Assembly: GCA_009659925.1 (NCBI GenBank)
Contig: PUXW01000019.1
Span: forward strand, 1-64,000
Reading direction: 5' to 3'
Source: Nitratiruptor sp.
GTDB lineage: Bacteria > Campylobacterota > Campylobacteria > Campylobacterales > Nitratiruptoraceae
DNA length: 64,000 bases
How positions within the stretch are numbered: position 1 is the stretch's first letter; every line of letters begins with the position of its first letter. The notes beneath the pieces are model-generated. The model worked only from the letters and a program-made list of their open reading frames with translations, did not search any database and was not told where the DNA came from. The position numbers and the translations under genes are program-made. This document shows, in pieces, positions 23,111 through 32,394 of this stretch.

Positions 23111-24267
23111 GTCCCACTCCGTTTACTCAAGAGCAAGACCAATCCAATCCCGAGGGCGGTGGCGATCATCGAGCTTCCTCCGTAGCTCAAGAGGGGGACG
23201 GTGATCCCTTTGACCGGGACGAGGCTGGTGACCCCGAAGGAGTTGATGAGGAAGGAGAAGCCGATGAGGGAGGCCATGCCGACGCTAAAGAGGTAGGTGG
23301 TCATATCTTTGGTCCGGTTGGCAATGCGAAAGAGGCGGTGGATGAGGAGGATGTACAAGAAGGCGATCCCGAAGATCCCGAGAAAGCCGATCTCCTCGGC
23401 CAGACCTGCCAGGACGAAGTCGGTGTGGACGTCGCTTAAAAAGCCCAGTTTGATCTGGCCATTCCCCAGACCTTGACCAAGAAATCCTCCGTTGTGGATG
23501 GCGTTGAGGGAGTTGATGATCTGGTAGGACTCCTTGGCGTTGTCGATTTTAAGCTCCTGGGCCAGGGAGGGGGGGAGGTAGGAGAGAATGATGTTCTGGG
23601 CGCTGGCCCACCACATCTTGATCCGGGCGATGCGGTTCTCGGAGATGGAGACGAAGAGGATGAAGAGGGCGATAGCGAGACCGATAAGGGTGAAGAAGAG
23701 CTTGAAACTGCGCCCGGCAAAAAGGAGCATGAAGCTCAGGGTCAGTCCTAGGACCATCACCTGGCCAATATCGTTTTGGAAGACGGCAATAGAGAGGACG
23801 GCGATGAAGAAGATCACCATATAGGGGAAGATGGCAGCCAGCTCCTTAGAGAGAGTGGTGCGTTGGTAGTTCTTGAACTTGCGGGTAAAGCTCCAGGCCA
23901 GAAAGTAGACGAAGCCGACTTTGAAGAACTCCACTGGGGCAATGGAGATTCCAGGGAGTTTGATCCACCGCTTAGCTCCCCCGATGGCGGTGACGAGGGA
24001 GGAGGGCATGAAGATCATAGCGAGCATGAGGAAAAAGGAGAGGATAAAGAGCCCAAGACCGAGGCGGTTGACCTGGTGGAGGGGGAACTTGGTGGCCAGG
24101 AACCAGATGAGCAGGATGGCCAGGAAGCCGCTGGCCAACTGGCGGACGAAGAAGTGGTCCGAGGAGTAGCCGTAGTAGAGGGTGACATAGGTGGTGAGGG
24201 TGTAGGAGGCGAGGATACTCAAGCCGATGAGCAAAGCTGTGATGAAGAAGAGACTTTTATCTTGCAT
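23107..24267 (-). CDS. ftsW: Lipid II polymerase FtsW (SEDS family)
   Basis: FtsW is the septal peptidoglycan glycosyltransferase working with the class B penicillin-binding protein FtsI, encoded divergently here. The 386 residues form about ten membrane helices. SEDS signatures are visible: GAKRWI (about 97-102) and the later periplasmic loop HTDFVLAGLAEEIGFLG with the essential Asp, plus the C-terminal GGSSMIA. RodA shares these, but position beside murG and opposite ftsI supports FtsW. It starts 74 bases from ftsI in a divergent arrangement. Confidence 0.88.
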   Translation of the reverse strand: MQDKSLFFITALLIGLSILASYTLTTYVTLYYGYSSDHFFVRQLASGFLAILLIWFLATKFPLHQVNRLGLGLFILSFFLMLAMIFMPSSLVTAIGGAKRWIKLPGISIAPVEFFKVGFVYFLAWSFTRKFKNYQRTTLSKELAAIFPYMVIFFIAVLSIAVFQNDIGQVMVLGLTLSFMLLFAGRSFKLFFTLIGLAIALFILFVSISENRIARIKMWWASAQNIILSYLPPSLAQELKIDNAKESYQIINSLNAIHNGGFLGQGLGNGQIKLGFLSDVHTDFVLAGLAEEIGFLGIFGIAFLYILLIHRLFRIANRTKDMTTYLFSVGMASLIGFSFLINSFGVTSLVPVKGITVPLLSYGGSSMIATALGIGLVLLLSKRSGT

Positions 24268-24341
24268 GGTTCTCTTTAGGTTGCTGTTTATCGTTTTGAG
24301 GTATTATTTTATCCAAAAAAAGAAACAGAAAACGCGATTCC

Positions 24342-26084
24342 ATGGCAACTTCAAGCAAAACCTTAAAGATCGCCTCCCTCTTCCTGCTCTTCGTCTTGGG
24401 TATCTTGATCTTCCTCTTGGCGGTGGTGAAGATCGTCGTGGAAGATCGCAAGCTTCCCAAACTGGTGATTACCGACAAGAATCGGGCGGTCCGGGGGTCG
24501 ATCATCAGCGCCGATGGATACCAGCTCACCTATTCCAACAAACTCTACAAGGTCGCAGTCAATACCCGCTGTATCGATCCAGCCAAGCGGGATCTTTTCA
24601 TCAATCTCGTCCACATCTACAGCGACATCCCCAAGGATGTGTTGCGCCGGAAGCTTCAGAAGAGGGGGTATGTGGTCCTCTCCTACAACATCGACGCCAA
24701 GCGGGCCTACCAGCTCAAACTCCTCTCCCGCAAGCTCTATCAAATGGATATGTTCGTCCCCTATCGGGTGGGCAACAACTACATCAAACAGGGGCTCACC
24801 ATCCAAGAGAGTGGGGAGACCCGGAAATTCCCCTACCACGACATCCTCACCCCGGTGATCGGGTATGTGCGCAAGTATGAGGAGGAGGGATACACGAAGA
24901 TCAGTGGGGTCAAGGGGCTTGAGCGCTACTATGAGGATTGGATCAAACCCCGTCAGGATGGGTTGATCCGGGGCAAACGGGATATCGGGAACAACATCAT
25001 CCTCAACAAGGAAGCCATCATCAAGAAGCGCATCGATGGCTATAACATCCACCTCAACGTCAACGTTCTCTTGCAAAAGATCCTCGAACACATTATCGAT
25101 ACCCATCGGGCCGATCTGGGGGCCAAGGAGATTCTCGCGGCGGTGATGGAGAGCGATACGGGGAGGATCTTGGCGATGGCCACCTCCAACCGGTTCGATC
25201 CCGCCCACATCCGCAAGAGGGATTACGATGCCCTCAACGCCAAGTTCGTCGAATACCCCTTCGAACCCGGCTCGGTTATGAAGCCCATTACCTTCGCCCT
25301 CCTCCTCGAGCACAAATTGGTCAACCCCTTCGAGGTGGTCAAGGGGTACAACGGACGCTACAAGCTTGGGAACAAGGTGATCACCGACGAGCATAAGCGG
25401 GCCTGGCTGAGTGCGGAGAATGTGATCGTCTACTCCAGCAATATTGGGATCGCCCAGCTGGCCCAGCGCCTTCCCTACGACCTCTTCTACACCGGTTTGC
25501 GCCGCTTCGGTTTTGGTCAAAAGACCGGCATCGACCTCCCATATGAGCATAGCGGCTCCCTCATGCCCTTACAGCGCTTCAAACAGGAGATCTACAAGGC
25601 GACCATCGGCTACGGGTACAGTATCCGGGCCACCTTCGTCCAGCTCCTCTACGCCTACAACGCCTTCAACAACGAAGGGCGAACCATCACCCCTCGAATT
25701 GCCGCCTTCTTGAGCGAAGCCAATGGGAAGCGCAAAGAGCTCCCCCAGCCCAAGATCCGTCAAGTCATCTCCTCCAAGACCGCCAACACCGTGCGTCAGA
25801 TCCTCAAGAAGGTGGTGGAGAAGGGGACTGGAACCGCCGCCAAGATCGATGGCCTCTTCATCGCAGGAAAGACCGGAACGGCCCATATCGCCAGGAATGG
25901 ACGCTACACCAACAGCTACAATAGCTCCTTTTTCGGTTTTGCCAACGACGGGAAGCACCGCTACACCATCGGCGTGACCGTCATCGAACCGACCGAACGC
26001 TACTTCGCCTCCCAGACGGCGGTTCCCGTCTTCCGGGATATCGTCTTGGAGCTGGTCAATGAGGGCTACCTCACCCCCCAATAG
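24342..26084 (+). CDS. ftsI: Peptidoglycan transpeptidase FtsI (class B PBP)
   Basis: This 580-residue septal transpeptidase cross-links peptidoglycan at division. A short cytoplasmic N-terminus and one membrane helix (about 10-32) precede the pedestal domain (RGSIISADG near 50). The penicillin-binding domain has SVMK with active Ser311, SSN at 365-367 and KTG at 510-512. The SEDS partner FtsW is transcribed divergently from the same 74-base gap, where TATTAT (+ strand) and TAAAAT-like (- strand) elements can serve as -10 boxes. PBP2 is the alternative, but length and motif spacing fit FtsI. Confidence 0.9.
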   Translation: MATSSKTLKIASLFLLFVLGILIFLLAVVKIVVEDRKLPKLVITDKNRAVRGSIISADGYQLTYSNKLYKVAVNTRCIDPAKRDLFINLVHIYSDIPKDVLRRKLQKRGYVVLSYNIDAKRAYQLKLLSRKLYQMDMFVPYRVGNNYIKQGLTIQESGETRKFPYHDILTPVIGYVRKYEEEGYTKISGVKGLERYYEDWIKPRQDGLIRGKRDIGNNIILNKEAIIKKRIDGYNIHLNVNVLLQKILEHIIDTHRADLGAKEILAAVMESDTGRILAMATSNRFDPAHIRKRDYDALNAKFVEYPFEPGSVMKPITFALLLEHKLVNPFEVVKGYNGRYKLGNKVITDEHKRAWLSAENVIVYSSNIGIAQLAQRLPYDLFYTGLRRFGFGQKTGIDLPYEHSGSLMPLQRFKQEIYKATIGYGYSIRATFVQLLYAYNAFNNEGRTITPRIAAFLSEANGKRKELPQPKIRQVISSKTANTVRQILKKVVEKGTGTAAKIDGLFIAGKTGTAHIARNGRYTNSYNSSFFGFANDGKHRYTIGVTVIEPTERYFASQTAVPVFRDIVLELVNEGYLTPQ

Positions 26085-26100
26085 CCTTTTTCGCCCTTTT

Positions 26101-26109
26101 TGGTAAAAT
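26101..26109 (+). promoter_or_regulatory. Extended -10 promoter for the alaS operon
   Basis: TGG-TAAAAT at 26101-26109 is an extended -10 element 27 bases before the alaS start. It would drive the long operon reaching mrcA. Confidence 0.5.
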
Positions 26110-26136
26110 TATACAAACTATCGCAAAGAGGCGTTG

Positions 26137-28704
26137 ATGGATATTCGCAAAGCGTTCCTGGACTATTTCGCCACCAAAGGACACCAGCTTCGCCCGAGTG
26201 CTCCGCTGGTTCCCGAAGATCCGACCCTCCTTTTCACCAACGCGGGGATGGTCCCTTTCAAGAAGTACTTCACTGGGGAGCTCCCACCTCCAACGCCCCG
26301 GATCGCCAGTTGTCAAACCTGTATCCGGGCGGGGGGCAAACACAACGACTTGGAAAATGTAGGCTACACCGCTCGCCACCACACCTTTTTTGAGATGCTT
26401 GGAAACTTCAGTTTCGGCGACTACTTCAAGGAGGAGGCCATCGCCTACGCCTGGGAGTTTGTGACCCAGGTCCTCGAACTTCCCAAGGAACGGCTCTGGA
26501 TCACGGTCCACGAGAGCGACGACGAAGCGGAACGGATCTGGCGCAAACTGGTTCCCAAGGAGCGGATCAAACGGTTCGGGGACAAGGACAACTTTTGGCA
26601 GATGGGCGATACGGGGCCGTGCGGTCCGTGTAGCGAGATCTTCTACGATCAGGGGGCCGAACACTTCAACTCTCCAGAGGACTACCTAGGGGGAGATGGG
26701 GACCGCTTCCTGGAGATCTGGAACCTGGTCTTCATGCAGTATGAGCGCAACGAGGCCGGTGAACTCTTGCCCTTGCCAAAACCGAGTATCGACACGGGGA
26801 TGGGGTTGGAACGGATCGTGGCTATCAAGGAGGGGGTTTTGAGCAACTACGATAGCTCCCTCTTCATGCCCATCATCCGCCGAATCGAAGAGATGGCGAA
26901 GCGGCCCTACCGCTACGAAGAGGGGGCCAGTTTCCGGGTGATTGCCGATCACATCCGCTCGGTCACCTTCCTCTTGGCTCAGGGAGTCGCCTTCGCCAAT
27001 GAGGGGCGGGGCTATGTGCTGCGCCGTATCTTGCGGCGCGGAGTGCGCCACGGCTACCTCTTGGGTTTCAAGGAGCCCTTCTTCCACCGCCTGGTCGACC
27101 AGGTGGTCGAGCTCATGGGAGACCACTACGACTATCTCCCCCAGCGCGCTCCGGCCATCAAGGAGCAGATCAAAGCCGAAGAGGAGCGGTTCTATCGAAC
27201 CATCGAGGCTGGAATGCGCCTTTTTGAGGAGGAGCTTGCCCGTACCAAGAGCAAACGTTTTAGCGGCGACGTGGCCTTTAAACTCTACGATACCTTCGGC
27301 TTCCCCCTCGATTTGACCGAGGATATGCTCCGGGAGCGGGGCATGGAGGTGGACCGGGACCGTTTTGACGAGCTCATGCGTCAGCAGAAAGAGCGGGCCA
27401 AGGCGGCCTGGAAGGGGAGTGGCGATAGGCTTGTCGAGGGGGATTTCAAAGAGCTGGTAGGGCTGGAGAGTCGGTTCGTAGGCTACGAGCGGTTGGAGGT
27501 TGGCACCATTGTCTTGGCCCTCTTGGACCAGGATTTTAAGCGCAAGGAGCATCTAGAGGCTGGAGAGCGGGGCTGGGTCCTGCTGGAAGAGACCCCTTTT
27601 TACGCCCAAGGGGGTGGTCAAGTCGGCGACCGGGGGGAGCTCTGGCTCCATGAGGGGGGGCTCATAGCCCGGGTCCTCGATACCCAGAAGATTATGGGGT
27701 TTCACTTAAGCGCCATCGAAGTGGTGGATCGCATCGGTGTGGATGAGTCGGTGCGGGCCGTCGTGGATCGCTCCCGCATCGAAATTGCCAAGCACCACTC
27801 GGCCACCCACCTCCTCCATGCCGCCTTGCGCCAGATTCTCGGGGAGCATGTGGCCCAGCAGGGCTCCCTGGTAGAGGCGAACCGCCTCCGGTTCGACTTC
27901 TCCCATCCCAAGGCCTTAAGTTCGGAAGAGGTCGAGCGGATCGAGGCCTTCGTCAATGGTTTGGTTGGAGCCGCCCTGGCGGCCCGGGTGGAGGAGATGC
28001 CCTTGGAGCTTGCCAAGCGTCGGGGGGCTATCGCTCTTTTCGACGAGAAGTATGGGGAGAGGGTGCGGGTTGTCTCTTTCGGCGATGTGAGTGTGGAGCT
28101 GTGTGGGGGGACCCATGTGGCCAACACCGCCGAAATTGGTAGCTTTTTCATCACCAAGGAGTCGGGAGTAAGCAGTGGGGTACGCCGGATCGAGGCGGTG
28201 TGTGGGCGGGCTGCCTGGGAGTTGGCCAAGGAGTGGCGCTCCCAGATTCACGAGGCCCGCAATTTGCTTAAAGGAGATCTCCTTGCGGGCATTGGCAAAC
28301 TTCAAAACCAGGTGGCCCAACTCAAGAGGGAGCTGGAGCTAGCCAATCGCTCCAAGGCCAAGGAGCTGGCTGCCCAGCAGATCGGTCCGGTCCGGCTCAT
28401 CGTCGATCGAATCGAAGGGGGAGGGGACATCAAGGGGCTCATCGACGATGTGAAGAATGGAAACCAGCAGGTTGCCGTCATGCTCTTCCAACCCAAGGGA
28501 GAGAAGGTGACCATCGCCGCTGGGGTAAAGGGGGTCGATGGCCTCCATGCTGGAGAGTGGGTGAAGGCTGTAGCCTCCATTCTGGGTGGAGGTGGTGGCG
28601 GACGAGCCGACTTCGCCCAGGCCGGTGGGCGCCATTTGGAAGCCCTCGATAAAGCGATGGAGGCTGCCCGGGCCTTTGTGAAAGAGCGGGTGAAAGGAAA
28701 GTGA
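26137..28704 (+). CDS. alaS: Alanyl-tRNA synthetase
   Basis: AlaRS charges tRNA-Ala and clears mis-charged Ser/Gly. The 855 residues show the class II catalytic core at the N-terminus (DYFATKGHQ, motif 2 region [18 protein letters not shown]), the tRNA-recognition middle, the editing domain with zinc ligands [13 protein letters not shown] (HxxxH) and CGGTHV, and the C-terminal oligomerisation domain ending in a glycine-rich stretch ([15 protein letters not shown]). ATG 26137 is preferred over TTG 26134. It leads a run of overlapping genes (membrane protein, speH, maf, kinase-like, bioF-like, ABC ATPase, mrcA). Confidence 0.96.
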   Translation: MDIRKAFLDYFATKGHQLRPSAPLVPEDPTLLFTNAGMVPFKKYFTGELPPPTPRIASCQTCIRAGGKHNDLENVGYTARHHTFFEMLGNFSFGDYFKEEAIAYAWEFVTQVLELPKERLWITVHESDDEAERIWRKLVPKERIKRFGDKDNFWQMGDTGPCGPCSEIFYDQGAEHFNSPEDYLGGDGDRFLEIWNLVFMQYERNEAGELLPLPKPSIDTGMGLERIVAIKEGVLSNYDSSLFMPIIRRIEEMAKRPYRYEEGASFRVIADHIRSVTFLLAQGVAFANEGRGYVLRRILRRGVRHGYLLGFKEPFFHRLVDQVVELMGDHYDYLPQRAPAIKEQIKAEEERFYRTIEAGMRLFEEELARTKSKRFSGDVAFKLYDTFGFPLDLTEDMLRERGMEVDRDRFDELMRQQKERAKAAWKGSGDRLVEGDFKELVGLESRFVGYERLEVGTIVLALLDQDFKRKEHLEAGERGWVLLEETPFYAQGGGQVGDRGELWLHEGGLIARVLDTQKIMGFHLSAIEVVDRIGVDESVRAVVDRSRIEIAKHHSATHLLHAALRQILGEHVAQQGSLVEANRLRFDFSHPKALSSEEVERIEAFVNGLVGAALAARVEEMPLELAKRRGAIALFDEKYGERVRVVSFGDVSVELCGGTHVANTAEIGSFFITKESGVSSGVRRIEAVCGRAAWELAKEWRSQIHEARNLLKGDLLAGIGKLQNQVAQLKRELELANRSKAKELAAQQIGPVRLIVDRIEGGGDIKGLIDDVKNGNQQVAVMLFQPKGEKVTIAAGVKGVDGLHAGEWVKAVASILGGGGGGRADFAQAGGRHLEALDKAMEAARAFVKERVKGK

Positions 28705-29171
28705 TGGAGTACCTCATCTATGTGATCTTCTTCCACATTCTCTCGGCGGTGGTCTGGGTCGGTGGAATGATCGCCGTACGCCTGGCGGTCCATCCGGTCT
28801 TGCAAAATATCGGGGATGACCATTTGCGGCTGGCCCGCACCCTCGAAGTGATGGGGCGCCTCTTTACCCTGGTCTTCCCTTTCATCGTGATCCTCCTGGC
28901 CACGGGTCTCTATCTCGCCTTCCTCTTTGGCTTTCGCGGGGAGACGAAGCTGAGCACCATCGTCCATGTCAAAGAGGCGATCTGGCTCCTCATGGCCCTC
29001 AACTACGGAGCCATGGTTTGGCTGCGCCGCAAGGCCCAAGAGGCCTACCTCAAGAGCGATCTGGCCACTACGAAGAAGCTCCTGGCACCCATACCGAAGT
29101 TTATGCTCCCCCTCAATATCTTCCTCGGGATGGTGGCGATCTTTTTCGGATTGGTGTTGCGGGGATTTTAA
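28704..29171 (+). CDS. Four-helix membrane protein, CopD/DUF2269-like
   Basis: This 155-residue inner-membrane protein has four hydrophobic segments (about 4-25, 52-74, 84-103 and 130-152). The first contains FFHILSAVVWVGGM, with a His in the helix typical of CopD/HemJ-like membrane proteins, where it may bind haem or copper. A second His (HVKEAIW) begins helix 3. I cannot choose among these families by eye. It starts in TGATG overlap with the alaS stop and is followed by speH after 15 bases, so it is inside the alaS operon. Confidence 0.6.
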   Translation: MEYLIYVIFFHILSAVVWVGGMIAVRLAVHPVLQNIGDDHLRLARTLEVMGRLFTLVFPFIVILLATGLYLAFLFGFRGETKLSTIVHVKEAIWLLMALNYGAMVWLRRKAQEAYLKSDLATTKKLLAPIPKFMLPLNIFLGMVAIFFGLVLRGF

Positions 29172-29186
29172 GGAAAAAGGAAGGGG

Positions 29187-29606
29187 ATGAAGTCACTGGG
29201 AAAACATCTACTGGCCGAATATTACCGCTGTGACGAAGCGGCGATCAATGACGTGAAACGGGTGGAGGAGGCATTGGTCAAGGCGGCCCAGATTGCTGGG
29301 GCTACGGTGATTGGAACCTCCTTCCATCGGTTCGAACCCTATGGGGTGAGCGGGGTGGTGGTCATTAGCGAGAGCCATTTGACCATCCATACCTGGCCTG
29401 AGTATGGCTTTGCTGCTGTCGATGTCTTTACCTGTGGGGACCATGTCGATCCGATGAAGGCCCACAACTATCTCAAAGAGGTCTTCAAAACCCAAAATGC
29501 TACGGTTGAAACCATCCTCCGAGGGGTCCTCAACATTCCAGACTTACGCCATAAACCTGGAGGCAGTTGTGTCCGAGGCGAGTGTTGGGAGAAGGGGATT
29601 GGTTAG
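29187..29606 (+). CDS. speH: S-adenosylmethionine decarboxylase proenzyme, prokaryotic class
   Basis: This 139-residue proenzyme cleaves itself to give a pyruvoyl enzyme that decarboxylates AdoMet for spermidine synthesis. The autocleavage site is Glu62-Ser63 in [13 protein letters not shown]; His68 and Cys83 (FTCGDH) match the processing and catalytic residues of the Thermotoga/Bacillus-type enzyme at the same numbers. Length is right for the short dimeric class. AAGGAAGGGG precedes ATG 29187. It overlaps maf by eight bases. No spermidine synthase gene is in the window. Confidence 0.94.
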   Translation: MKSLGKHLLAEYYRCDEAAINDVKRVEEALVKAAQIAGATVIGTSFHRFEPYGVSGVVVISESHLTIHTWPEYGFAAVDVFTCGDHVDPMKAHNYLKEVFKTQNATVETILRGVLNIPDLRHKPGGSCVRGECWEKGIG

Positions 29607-30162
29607 GCTAGCCAGTGCAAGTCCAACCAGAGCCCAACTGCTCGAAGAGGCTGGAATTGCCTATGTCCAATCTCCGGTTGATGTGAATGAGGAGGCCCTG
29701 TTGGAGCGCTTCAGCGATCCCAAGGAGTTCGTGTGTGCCGTGGCCCGGGAGAAGATGGCGGCGGCCAAGGAGCGCTACGGCCTCTCGATACCTCTCGTCG
29801 TCGCCGATACAGTAGTCAGCGCCGATGGGAAGATCTTGGGCAAGGCGAAGGATCTGCAAGAGGCGAGGGAGCTTTTGAAGATTCAAAGTGGCAATCGGGT
29901 CGACATCCATACCTGTATGATCTACGACGATGGAGAGAGGCGTATCGAAGATCTCGATACCACCAGCTACCTCTTTGCCCCCTTCGATCCCGAGGCCTTG
30001 GAGGCCTATCTAGCCAGCGGCCAGTGGCAGGGTAAGGCTGGAGCCTGTATGGTGGAGGGGTTTTGCAAGGAGTATATCCGCCAAGTAGTAGGGCGCGAAT
30101 CGACGGCCCGGGGGCTCCAGGTAGAGCGGCTCAAAGAGATCCTCGATGGAAAAGCTCTTTGA
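29599..30162 (+). CDS. maf: Maf/YhdE-family nucleotide pyrophosphatase
   Basis: Maf proteins hydrolyse non-canonical or canonical NTPs (dTTP/UTP/m7GTP types) to monophosphates. The 187 residues begin with the family signature [15 protein letters not shown]; the Ser/Arg/Leu motif binds the triphosphate. The catalytic Asp is in VVADTVVS, followed by GKILGKAKD and a SGN loop. ATG is lacking: TTG 29599, preceded by AGAAGGGGA, gives the exact family N-terminus and overlaps the speH stop. Substrate class cannot be told from this reading. Confidence 0.88.
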   Translation: MVRLASASPTRAQLLEEAGIAYVQSPVDVNEEALLERFSDPKEFVCAVAREKMAAAKERYGLSIPLVVADTVVSADGKILGKAKDLQEARELLKIQSGNRVDIHTCMIYDDGERRIEDLDTTSYLFAPFDPEALEAYLASGQWQGKAGACMVEGFCKEYIRQVVGRESTARGLQVERLKEILDGKAL

Positions 30163-30661
30163 GGGGAATCGGGGAGAGATCTTCCTCATCGACTATCGAG
30201 GGGAAAAGGCGATCTTGAAGCGGTTGCGTCCTGGCAAACCCAACACCTTGTCCAAAGAGGGGGCCATCCTGCGCCACCTCAAGCGCTATGTCCCCAAACT
30301 CTACGAGGTGGGTCCCGACTATTTGATCATGGAGTACATCCAGGGAGTCGATCTCAAGGAGGCTTTACGGCGCCAACCCCGACGGGCCATTCGCCTCGCC
30401 CTGGAGGCCTGCTACTATCTGGACGGAATGGGAATCTACCACAAGGAGCTGGGACGCTACCGCCACATCCTCTACGAAGGGGAGTTCGATCGGGTGCGGG
30501 TCATCGACTTCGAACGGGCCACATGGCGTCCCGATCCCCGAAACCTCCTCCAATTTGTAGGATTCTACCTGCGTGGGTACGATCTGGCCCCGTGGGTGGA
30601 GCTTTATAAACGGGACCGCCACCAGGGGTTCCAGGCTATCTTGGAGGCCTTGGATGTATGA
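30146..30661 (+). CDS. Small kinase-like protein with altered catalytic motifs
   Basis: This 171-residue protein looks like a minimal protein-kinase-like fold of the RIO/lipopolysaccharide-kinase kind. GNRGEIFLIDYRGEKAILKRL (8-28) reads as a glycine loop plus the ATP Lys; LIMEYIQG (about 60) as the hinge. The catalytic loop reads HKELGRYRHIL where HxDxxxxN is expected, and the metal motif is DFE instead of DFG (VIDFERA). So Asp and Asn are replaced, and activity is doubtful. It starts 17 bases inside maf and ends overlapping the bioF-like gene. Function is unknown; envelope-sugar phosphorylation or a pseudokinase role are possibilities. Confidence 0.6.
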   Translation: MEKLFEGNRGEIFLIDYRGEKAILKRLRPGKPNTLSKEGAILRHLKRYVPKLYEVGPDYLIMEYIQGVDLKEALRRQPRRAIRLALEACYYLDGMGIYHKELGRYRHILYEGEFDRVRVIDFERATWRPDPRNLLQFVGFYLRGYDLAPWVELYKRDRHQGFQAILEALDV

Positions 30662-31721
30662 GCGGGAGCTTCAGGCCCTCCAGCGGGCTGGGCGATTTCG
30701 AAAGCGTCGCCTCTTTTCTGAGGATCTCCGGGACTTCGCCTCCAACGACTACCTGGGGCTTGCCCATGACAAGGATCTACTGGAGCGGGCCTACCAGCGG
30801 GTGCGGGCCTATCCAGCCAACGCGGCCAAAGCCTCCCAACTCATCAACGGTTATACTCCCCTCCATGCTGCCTTTGAGGAGCGGCTCAAGGAGTTGACCG
30901 GCTTTGCCGGGGCCATTACGGTTGGCAGTGGCTTTCTGGCCAACCTGGCCCTTATTGAGTCACTCGTGCGCAAGGGGGATCGCCTCTTCCTCGATAGCGA
31001 ATTCCATGCCAGTGGCAATTTGGCGGCCCGGCTGGTGGAGGATGTGGTAGTCTTCCCCCACAACGATCCCGAAGCACTTGAGAGCCACCTTCGGGCTGGA
31101 GGCTATCGCCGAGCCATTGTCGCGGTGGAGGGGATCTATTCCATGAGTGGGGATCGCCTCGACCCGGGTATCATGGAGGTGGCCAATAGCTACGATGCCC
31201 TGCTCATCATAGACGAGGCCCATAGTGTTGGGGTAGTGGGGGAGCGGCTTTTGGGAGTGTGTGATGGGACCATCCGTCCCAACTATATCAAGATGGGAAC
31301 CTTAGGGAAGGCCCTCGGGAGCTACGGGGCCTACATCTTGGCCCAAGAGGAGATCATCTCTTTCCTGGAGAATCGGGCCAAAGGGATCATCTACACCACC
31401 GCCCTCTCCCTCATGGATGTAGCCCTGGGATGGGAGGGGCTGGAAGCCCTCATAGCCCGGCGCAAGGAGTTTCAGGTCGCAATCGCCAAGCGTCAGGCCC
31501 TGGCCCAGAAGTTTGGCTACTCCATGGATGGACTCATCCTCGATATCCCCTGCCCCGATCCCATCAAGGCCCAGGAGCGCCTTTTGCAGGAGGGCTATCT
31601 CGTAGGAGCGATCCGACCTCCCACCACCAGACGACCTATCTTGCGGATCATCGCCAGACTTGGCGAGCCCTTGGAGGCCTTCCATCAACTGTTGGAGCGT
31701 GTGGACGATGTTTGTCTGTAG
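30654..31721 (+). CDS. bioF: BioF/KBL-type alpha-oxoamine synthase (8-amino-7-oxononanoate synthase-like)
   Basis: This PLP enzyme of 355 residues condenses an acyl-CoA or acyl-ACP with an amino acid; in the BioF case pimeloyl-thioester plus alanine, for biotin. PLP-binding Lys219 is in TLGKALG; His119 (FHAS) stacks on the ring and Asp188 (IDEAHS) contacts its nitrogen. The protein is about 30 residues shorter than E. coli BioF at the N-terminus. ATG 30654 overlaps the preceding gene. No other biotin gene is near, so glycine C-acetyltransferase or another oxoamine synthase is possible, but the short form fits BioF of this phylum. Confidence 0.75.
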   Translation: MYERELQALQRAGRFRKRRLFSEDLRDFASNDYLGLAHDKDLLERAYQRVRAYPANAAKASQLINGYTPLHAAFEERLKELTGFAGAITVGSGFLANLALIESLVRKGDRLFLDSEFHASGNLAARLVEDVVVFPHNDPEALESHLRAGGYRRAIVAVEGIYSMSGDRLDPGIMEVANSYDALLIIDEAHSVGVVGERLLGVCDGTIRPNYIKMGTLGKALGSYGAYILAQEEIISFLENRAKGIIYTTALSLMDVALGWEGLEALIARRKEFQVAIAKRQALAQKFGYSMDGLILDIPCPDPIKAQERLLQEGYLVGAIRPPTTRRPILRIIARLGEPLEAFHQLLERVDDVCL

Positions 31722-32394
31722 GGAGTTGCAAATTTGGCGGGGGGAGGAGTTGGTGGTGGAGATCGCCTGTAGGATCCGCCACGCCCTAGCCCTGGTGGGA
31801 GCTAGTGGGAGTGGGAAGAGCCTCACCCTTAAAGCCCTCTTGGACCTCTTGCCCAAGGGGTTCTGGCGCAAGTTGGAGGTGGAGTGGGACTATCCCCTGA
31901 TCCGGGGGCGTACCATCTCCCTCGTTCCCCAGGACCCCTTTACCGCTTTGAGCCCCTTGACCACCATCAGGGATCAGTTCTTCAGTGAAGAGGCCCCTCG
32001 GCTCCTGGAACTTGTAGGACTTGATGCCAGCCTCCTCGATCGCTACCCTCCCCAGCTCAGCGGAGGTCAGCTCCAGCGTATTGTCATCGCCATGGCCCTC
32101 TCCCATCGTCCCAAGCTCCTCCTCCTGGATGAGCCGACTACTGCCCTCGATCCAAAGAGCAAGGAGATGGTCATCCAGCTCTTTCAGAAGCTCCAGAAGG
32201 AGTTGGGGTTTTTGATCCTCTTCGTCACCCACGAGATCCATGTAGCTCAGCGTTTGTGCCAGGAGATCGCCGTTTTGAAGGATGGACGCATTGTCGAGGC
32301 TGGGCCTATGGAGGAGGTCCTCCAGGCCCCCAAGAGCCCCTACACCCGCGCCCTTATCGAGGCCAATTTCGCCAATAGGAAGTTCCGCCAATGA
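31708..32394 (+). CDS. ABC transporter ATP-binding protein, DppD/NikD-like, without adjacent permease
   Basis: This 228-residue ATPase has Walker A GASGSGKS (about 30-37), Q-loop VPQDP, signature LSGGQLQR, Walker B LLLLDEPTTALD and the switch His in FVTHE. The spacing and the PTRALIEA tail are those of oligopeptide/nickel importer ATPases, although the C-terminal Cys-rich extension of Dpp/Opp ATPases is absent. It starts 14 bases inside the bioF-like gene and ends in ATGA overlap with mrcA. No permease or binding protein is close, so it must partner with a distant one or serve a non-transport role. Confidence 0.82.
   Translation: MFVCRELQIWRGEELVVEIACRIRHALALVGASGSGKSLTLKALLDLLPKGFWRKLEVEWDYPLIRGRTISLVPQDPFTALSPLTTIRDQFFSEEAPRLLELVGLDASLLDRYPPQLSGGQLQRIVIAMALSHRPKLLLLDEPTTALDPKSKEMVIQLFQKLQKELGFLILFVTHEIHVAQRLCQEIAVLKDGRIVEAGPMEEVLQAPKSPYTRALIEANFANRKFRQ

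Noticed and set aside
24363-25550. 395-codon frame opposite ftsI
   Set aside because: Antisense shadow of a clear transpeptidase gene; composition is unlike real proteins of the window.
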